A stretch of DNA of 64,000 nucleotides from Proteobacteria bacterium SG_bin6 (GTDB taxonomy: Bacteria; Pseudomonadota; Alphaproteobacteria; Sphingomonadales; Sphingomonadaceae), in the NCBI GenBank assembly GCA_002083435.1, contig LWDJ01000027.1, forward strand, positions 1 to 64,000. Direction: 5' to 3'. Under the pieces are notes generated by a model. It was not told where the DNA came from. It saw only the letters and a list, made by a program, of their open reading frames with translations, and made no database searches. Every line of letters begins with the position of its first letter. The stretch's first letter is position 1. A program made the position numbers and the translations under genes. Of the stretch, positions 60,242 to 64,000 are shown in pieces.

Positions 60242-62251
60242 ATGCGGTTTCGGCAGGGGATGATGCTCGCGTCGGCGGCGGCGCTGGTGGCGGGCGCGGC
60301 ACTCGCGGCGCCGGTGGTCAAGCCGGTGATTGGCAGTTTCGGCTTCGATGAAAGCGGCATGGACCGCCAGGCCAAGCCCGGCGACGATTTCGACACGTTC
60401 GCGAACGGCGCTTGGGAACAGCGCACCGAAATCCCCGCCGACAAGCCGAGCTTCGGCGCGTTCGACACGCTGCAGGATCTGTCGCAGCAGCGCACCCGCG
60501 GCCTGCTGGAAGCGGCGGGGCCGGGTAGCAAGATCGGTGCTGCCTATGCCGCTTATCTCGACACCAAGGCGATCGACGCCAAGGGGCTGGCGCCGATCCA
60601 GCCCTGGCTCGCGCGGATCAAGGGCGTGAACGACAAGGGCGGCTATGTCGCGCTGCTCGCCGAAGCCGGGCGCAACGGCGTGAACGGCCCGTTCGGCGGC
60701 GGCATCGGCCCCGATCAGAAGGACCCCAACGCCTATACGCTCCAGCTCGGCCAGTCGGGGCTGGGGATGCCCAACCGCGACTATTATCTGAGCAGCGATC
60801 CCAAGCTGGTTGAAACCAAGGCCAAATATCTTGGCCATGTCGAGCGGATGCTGACGCTCGCCGGCGAGCCCGATGCCGCCGCCCGCGCCAAGGCGATCGT
60901 CGATTTCGAAACCGCGATCGCCCAGGTGCATTGGGACAATATCCGCAGCCGCGACGCCGACCAGACCTATAACAAGATGCGCGTCGCCGATCTCCAGGCG
61001 ATGGCGCCGGGGTTCGATTTCGTCCAGCTGTTCAAGGCCAATGGCTTCGCGACCGACACGCTCGTCGTGCGCCAGCCGAGCGCGGTCGCTGGCGAGGCGA
61101 AGCTGATCGCCGCCGCCCCGATCGACGTGCTGAAGGACCAGCTGCTCGTCCGCTCGCTCGAAGAGTTCGCCGACGTGCTGCCTAAGGCTTTCGACGCCGA
61201 GAATTTCGCCTTTTTCGGCACCGCCCTGCGCGGCACGCCGCAGCAATCGGATCGTTGGAAACGCGCGGTTAACTGGACTTCGGCGGCGGTGACCGACGAA
61301 GTCTCCAAAATCTACGTCGCCAAATATTTCCCGCCCGCGACCAAGGCGGCGATGGATGTGCTGGTGAAAAACATCATCGCGGCGATGGACAAGCGCATCG
61401 ACAAGCTGGAATGGATGGAAGCCGGCACCAAGGCCAAGGCCCATGCCAAGCTCGCCGCCTTCACCCCGCGCATCGGCTATCCTACCAAATGGCGCGATTA
61501 TTCGGCGCTGACGATCACCCCGGGGGACGCCTTCGGCAACAAGCTGCGTGCCAATCAATGGGCGTTCGAGTATAATCGCGGCAAGCTGGGCAGGCCCGTT
61601 TATCGCTGGGAGTGGGGCCTGGCGCCGATGACGGTAAACGCCCAGGCCAACCCCACGCTGGTCGCGATCACTTTCCCCGCCGCGATCCTGCAGCCGCCCT
61701 TCTTCGATCCGAAGGCCGATCCGGCGGTGAATTATGGCGCGATCGGCGCGGTGATCGGGCATGAAATGAGCCACCATTTCGACGATCAGGGATCGAAATA
61801 TGACGGTACCGGCAAGCTCACCACCTGGTGGAGCCCGGCCGACGTCAGCGCGTTCAAGGCGCGCACCGCGAAGCTCGTCGCGCAATATGATGCTTATGAA
61901 CCGCTGCCCGGCTTCCATGTAAAGGGCGGGCTGACGCTCGGCGAGAACACCGCCGACATCGCCGGGCTGAGCGCCGCGCTCGACGCATATCATGCCTCGC
62001 TCGGCGGCAAGAAAGCGCCGGTGATCGACGGCTTCACTGGTGATCAGCGCTTCTTCCTGGCCTATGCGCAGGTATGGCGCCGCAAGCACCGCGAGGGCGA
62101 TCTGCGCAACCGGCTGCTCACCGATCCGCATGCACCCGCCGAACAGCGGGTGTGGACGGTGCGCAACATGGACGCCTGGTATCAGGCGTTTGGGGCCCAG
62201 TCGGGCGAAAAGCTCTATCTGGCGCCCGAGGCGCGGGTACGCATCTGGTAA
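60242..62251 (+). CDS. Secreted M13-family zinc metallopeptidase, copy 2
   Basis: A 669-residue paralogue of the preceding gene. It has a signal peptide (MMLASAAALVAGAALAAP), then GSFGFDESGMDRQAKPGDDF. The zinc site is VIGHEMSHHFDDQG (His507, Glu508, His511) and LGENTADIAGL (Glu568), with EARVRIW at the end. Blocks align with copy 1 throughout, so this is a tandem duplication that has diverged. The purine-rich AAGGGAAGGGG precedes both ATG 60236 and ATG 60242; the latter is preferred by spacing. Substrates may differ from copy 1. Confidence 0.95.
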   Translation: MRFRQGMMLASAAALVAGAALAAPVVKPVIGSFGFDESGMDRQAKPGDDFDTFANGAWEQRTEIPADKPSFGAFDTLQDLSQQRTRGLLEAAGPGSKIGAAYAAYLDTKAIDAKGLAPIQPWLARIKGVNDKGGYVALLAEAGRNGVNGPFGGGIGPDQKDPNAYTLQLGQSGLGMPNRDYYLSSDPKLVETKAKYLGHVERMLTLAGEPDAAARAKAIVDFETAIAQVHWDNIRSRDADQTYNKMRVADLQAMAPGFDFVQLFKANGFATDTLVVRQPSAVAGEAKLIAAAPIDVLKDQLLVRSLEEFADVLPKAFDAENFAFFGTALRGTPQQSDRWKRAVNWTSAAVTDEVSKIYVAKYFPPATKAAMDVLVKNIIAAMDKRIDKLEWMEAGTKAKAHAKLAAFTPRIGYPTKWRDYSALTITPGDAFGNKLRANQWAFEYNRGKLGRPVYRWEWGLAPMTVNAQANPTLVAITFPAAILQPPFFDPKADPAVNYGAIGAVIGHEMSHHFDDQGSKYDGTGKLTTWWSPADVSAFKARTAKLVAQYDAYEPLPGFHVKGGLTLGENTADIAGLSAALDAYHASLGGKKAPVIDGFTGDQRFFLAYAQVWRRKHREGDLRNRLLTDPHAPAEQRVWTVRNMDAWYQAFGAQSGEKLYLAPEARVRIW

Positions 62252-62288
62252 GCCTTGACGGCGGCGACGGCTAGGCCAAGACGCGCTG

Positions 62289-64000
62289 ATGCCCAGCCTC
62301 GCCGCCACCTCGTCGCTCCGTACCCCCGCGTTGATCGCGCTGCTCGCAGGCCTGGGCGCGGGCGGGCTGATCCTGTGGGCGGCGAGTGATTGGCGGATCG
62401 CCGCAGGGTTCGCCGCGAGCGCCTTGGTCGGATTAGGCTTGATCGCGGCAACGCGCTGGTTCGTGCCCCAGCCGGAGGTGGCTGCGCCCGCGATCGATTG
62501 GTCGCTCGCCCGCGCGCTCGCCGACGTCGCGAGCGAGGCGGTCGCGGTGACCGACCATGGCGGTCGGCTCGTCTGCGCCAACGAGGCTTATCGGGCGCTG
62601 TTCCCCGAACTGCCGACACCACCCAATCTTCCGCTGGGGGAAAGCCTGATCGCCACGCTCGCGGACGTCGGGCGGGCCGCTTGGCGTGACGGGCTCGGGA
62701 CGGCCAAGCTTGCACTGCCCGAGGGCGAGGCGCAGCTGCGGGTCGCCCGGATTGGCGGCAGCGACGAACTGCTGATCTGGCGCCTCGCGCTGCGTGAACG
62801 GCAAGATTTGGCGCAACAGGCCGAGGCGCTGATCACCGGCCCCGCTGGCGCGCGGTTGGGCGGTGCCGGCCTGATGGTCGCGCTTTTGTCGCCTGAGGGG
62901 CGGGTGCGCGCGGCGAACCAAGTGCTGGGGCTACGCGCGCTGGGCGAGGGTGGCTCGCTTGCCGGACGCGATCTCGCCCAGTGCCTCGCAACCGATAACG
63001 AGGGCTTGTTGCGGTTTGCGCGCGAAGGGGTAAGCGGCACGCCGCTTCGGCTTATCCAGCTGCCATTCCTGGAGGGTGACCGCGCGCCTCTGCTGATCGC
63101 CCTGCTCGATGAGGAAGCACCGCTTGCCGCCACGGGAGGCACCGCCGCGATCCAGGCGCTGATAACTTTGCTCCCCTTCGGGATCGCGTTGGTCGACCGC
63201 GAGGGGCGCTTCGTCGAAATGAACGCCGCCTTCCGTCGCGCGGCGATGGTCGATGCCGCTGCGCCGCCGCTCTATCCCGGCGATCTCGTCGTGCGCGAGG
63301 ACAAGGCGGCGCTCGCCGATGGTGTCCGTCGCTTCGCCAATGGCGCGAGCCACGCGACCGACATTGCGGTCCGGCTTCGCGCACGGCCCGACGATGCGGT
63401 GTCGCTCACGATCGCCGGCGCGCGCGGATTGGGCGAGGCGGCGGTGCTGATCGCGCTGAAAGACAATGGCGAGGAAGGCCGGCTGAAGCGGGAAGTGGCG
63501 CAGGCGACCAAGATGCAGGCGGTCGGCCAACTCGCCGGCGGCGTCGCCCACGATTTCAACAACATCCTCACCGCGATCATTGGCCATTGCGACCTGATGC
63601 TGATGCGCCACGCGCCAGGCGACAGCGATTATGACGATATCCAGCAGATTCGCGCTAACTCGAATCGCGCGGCGAGCCTGACGCGGCAATTGCTCGCCTT
63701 CTCGCGCCAGCAGACGCTTCGCCCGCAAGTGCTGCAGTTGCCTGATGTAATCTCGGAAGTCTCCGCGCTGCTCAAGCGATTGCTGGGGGAGACGGTGCGG
63801 CTGGAAGTGACCCATGGCCGCGCGCTAGGCGCGGTGCGCGCCGATCCGGGGCAACTCGAGCAAGTTGTGATGAACCTGGCCGTGAACGCCCGCGACGCGA
63901 TCCTCGCCAAGCCACCGCGCGGGGGAGGGGTGTTGCGGATCGAAACTTTCGCCGTTTCCGCCCAGGAAGTGCGCAAAATGGGCGCCGATTTTATGGCACC
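62289..64000 (+). CDS. cckA: CckA-type hybrid histidine kinase, 3' end cut by window
   Basis: At least 570 residues from ATG 62289; the frame is still open at the window end. Two N-terminal membrane helices (about 15-55) are followed by PAS-like regions (about 75-130, 195-250 and 300-395), then the HisKA domain with KMQAVGQLAGGVAHDFNNIL (phospho-acceptor His421) and IIGHCDLML, and the start of HATPase_c with the N-box QVVMNLAVNARDAI. The rest of the ATPase and the expected receiver domain lie outside. CckA starts the phosphorelay to ChpT and CtrA that controls cell-cycle and motility genes; DivL, which tunes CckA, is encoded at 27040. Confidence 0.94.
   Translation, partial: MPSLAATSSLRTPALIALLAGLGAGGLILWAASDWRIAAGFAASALVGLGLIAATRWFVPQPEVAAPAIDWSLARALADVASEAVAVTDHGGRLVCANEAYRALFPELPTPPNLPLGESLIATLADVGRAAWRDGLGTAKLALPEGEAQLRVARIGGSDELLIWRLALRERQDLAQQAEALITGPAGARLGGAGLMVALLSPEGRVRAANQVLGLRALGEGGSLAGRDLAQCLATDNEGLLRFAREGVSGTPLRLIQLPFLEGDRAPLLIALLDEEAPLAATGGTAAIQALITLLPFGIALVDREGRFVEMNAAFRRAAMVDAAAPPLYPGDLVVREDKAALADGVRRFANGASHATDIAVRLRARPDDAVSLTIAGARGLGEAAVLIALKDNGEEGRLKREVAQATKMQAVGQLAGGVAHDFNNILTAIIGHCDLMLMRHAPGDSDYDDIQQIRANSNRAASLTRQLLAFSRQQTLRPQVLQLPDVISEVSALLKRLLGETVRLEVTHGRALGAVRADPGQLEQVVMNLAVNARDAILAKPPRGGGVLRIETFAVSAQEVRKMGADFMA

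Noticed and set aside
57892..62581. Very long minus-strand frames (879 and 823 residues) opposite the two M13 peptidase genes
   Set aside because: They resemble each other only because the two sense genes are paralogues. Composition is low-complexity and they have no ribosome-binding site.
1..64000. CRISPR array, insertion sequence or prophage
   Set aside because: No regularly spaced repeats, no transposase, integrase or structural phage genes were seen on either strand.

Overview
The window is a contiguous, gene-dense, G+C-rich piece of an alphaproteobacterial chromosome, most likely Sphingomonadaceae (Sphingomonas or a close relative). The main reasons are: a DivL-type sensor kinase with tyrosine in place of the H-box histidine and a CckA-type hybrid kinase; a bamA-skp-fabZ cluster that lacks the usual lpxD and lpxA, as expected of a lineage that carries glycosphingolipids instead of lipopolysaccharide; a eukaryote-like NADP isocitrate dehydrogenase; the divL-tsaE-amgK-murU-addB-addA-trxA string; and two tandem M13 peptidases. 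This placement comes from reading the proteins, not from a database search.

Layout. 1-3.9 kb: a small accessory block with a membrane protein cut by the window edge, a LysR regulator, and a divergent operon of an Asp-nucleophile alpha/beta hydrolase, a PPOX-family flavoprotein and a DUF1348 protein. 3.9-9.3 kb: ASCH protein, Kef antiporter, icd, then psd and pssA (phosphatidylethanolamine synthesis). 9.7-20.7 kb: the translation-to-envelope supercluster rpsB-tsf-pyrH-frr-uppS-cdsA-dxr-rseP-bamA-skp-fabZ, mostly with stop/start overlaps. 20.6-26.9 kb: amino-acid permease, AMP nucleosidase, small membrane protein, peroxiredoxin, YqgE, and ahcY with a palindromic operator candidate. 27-38.3 kb: divL-tsaE-amgK-murU-addB-addA, then trxA. 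38.3-43.4 kb: argJ (reverse), a TonB-C domain protein, a small secreted protein, secA. 43.4-47.9 kb: two paralogous secreted proteins of unknown function, tRNA-Leu(UAG), a trigger factor with a His-rich tail, and a family-2 glycosyltransferase. 48-53.6 kb: small lipoprotein, M28 peptidase, a VapBC-like pair, ettA, an unknown secreted protein, a Uma2-family protein. 53.6-64 kb: acylphosphatase, greB, a Slt70-like transglycosylase, dapA, smpB, two M13 peptidases, and the start of cckA, which runs off the window.

How it fits together. Most genes are housekeeping: translation and ribosome rescue (rpsB, tsf, frr, smpB, ettA), envelope building (uppS, cdsA, psd, pssA, bamA, skp, fabZ, secA, tig), peptidoglycan turnover and recycling (slt, amgK, murU), recombination repair (addAB) and cell-cycle control (divL, cckA). 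Signs of recent transfer are weak. There is no transposase, integrase or CRISPR array; the VapBC-like pair and the LysR-linked operon are the most accessory-looking parts.

I found no unmistakable new multi-gene system. The best candidates for undescribed biology are the secreted paralogue pair at 43.4-44.7 kb, the ahcY leader, the His-rich trigger factor tail, and an orphan open frame beside tRNA-Leu.
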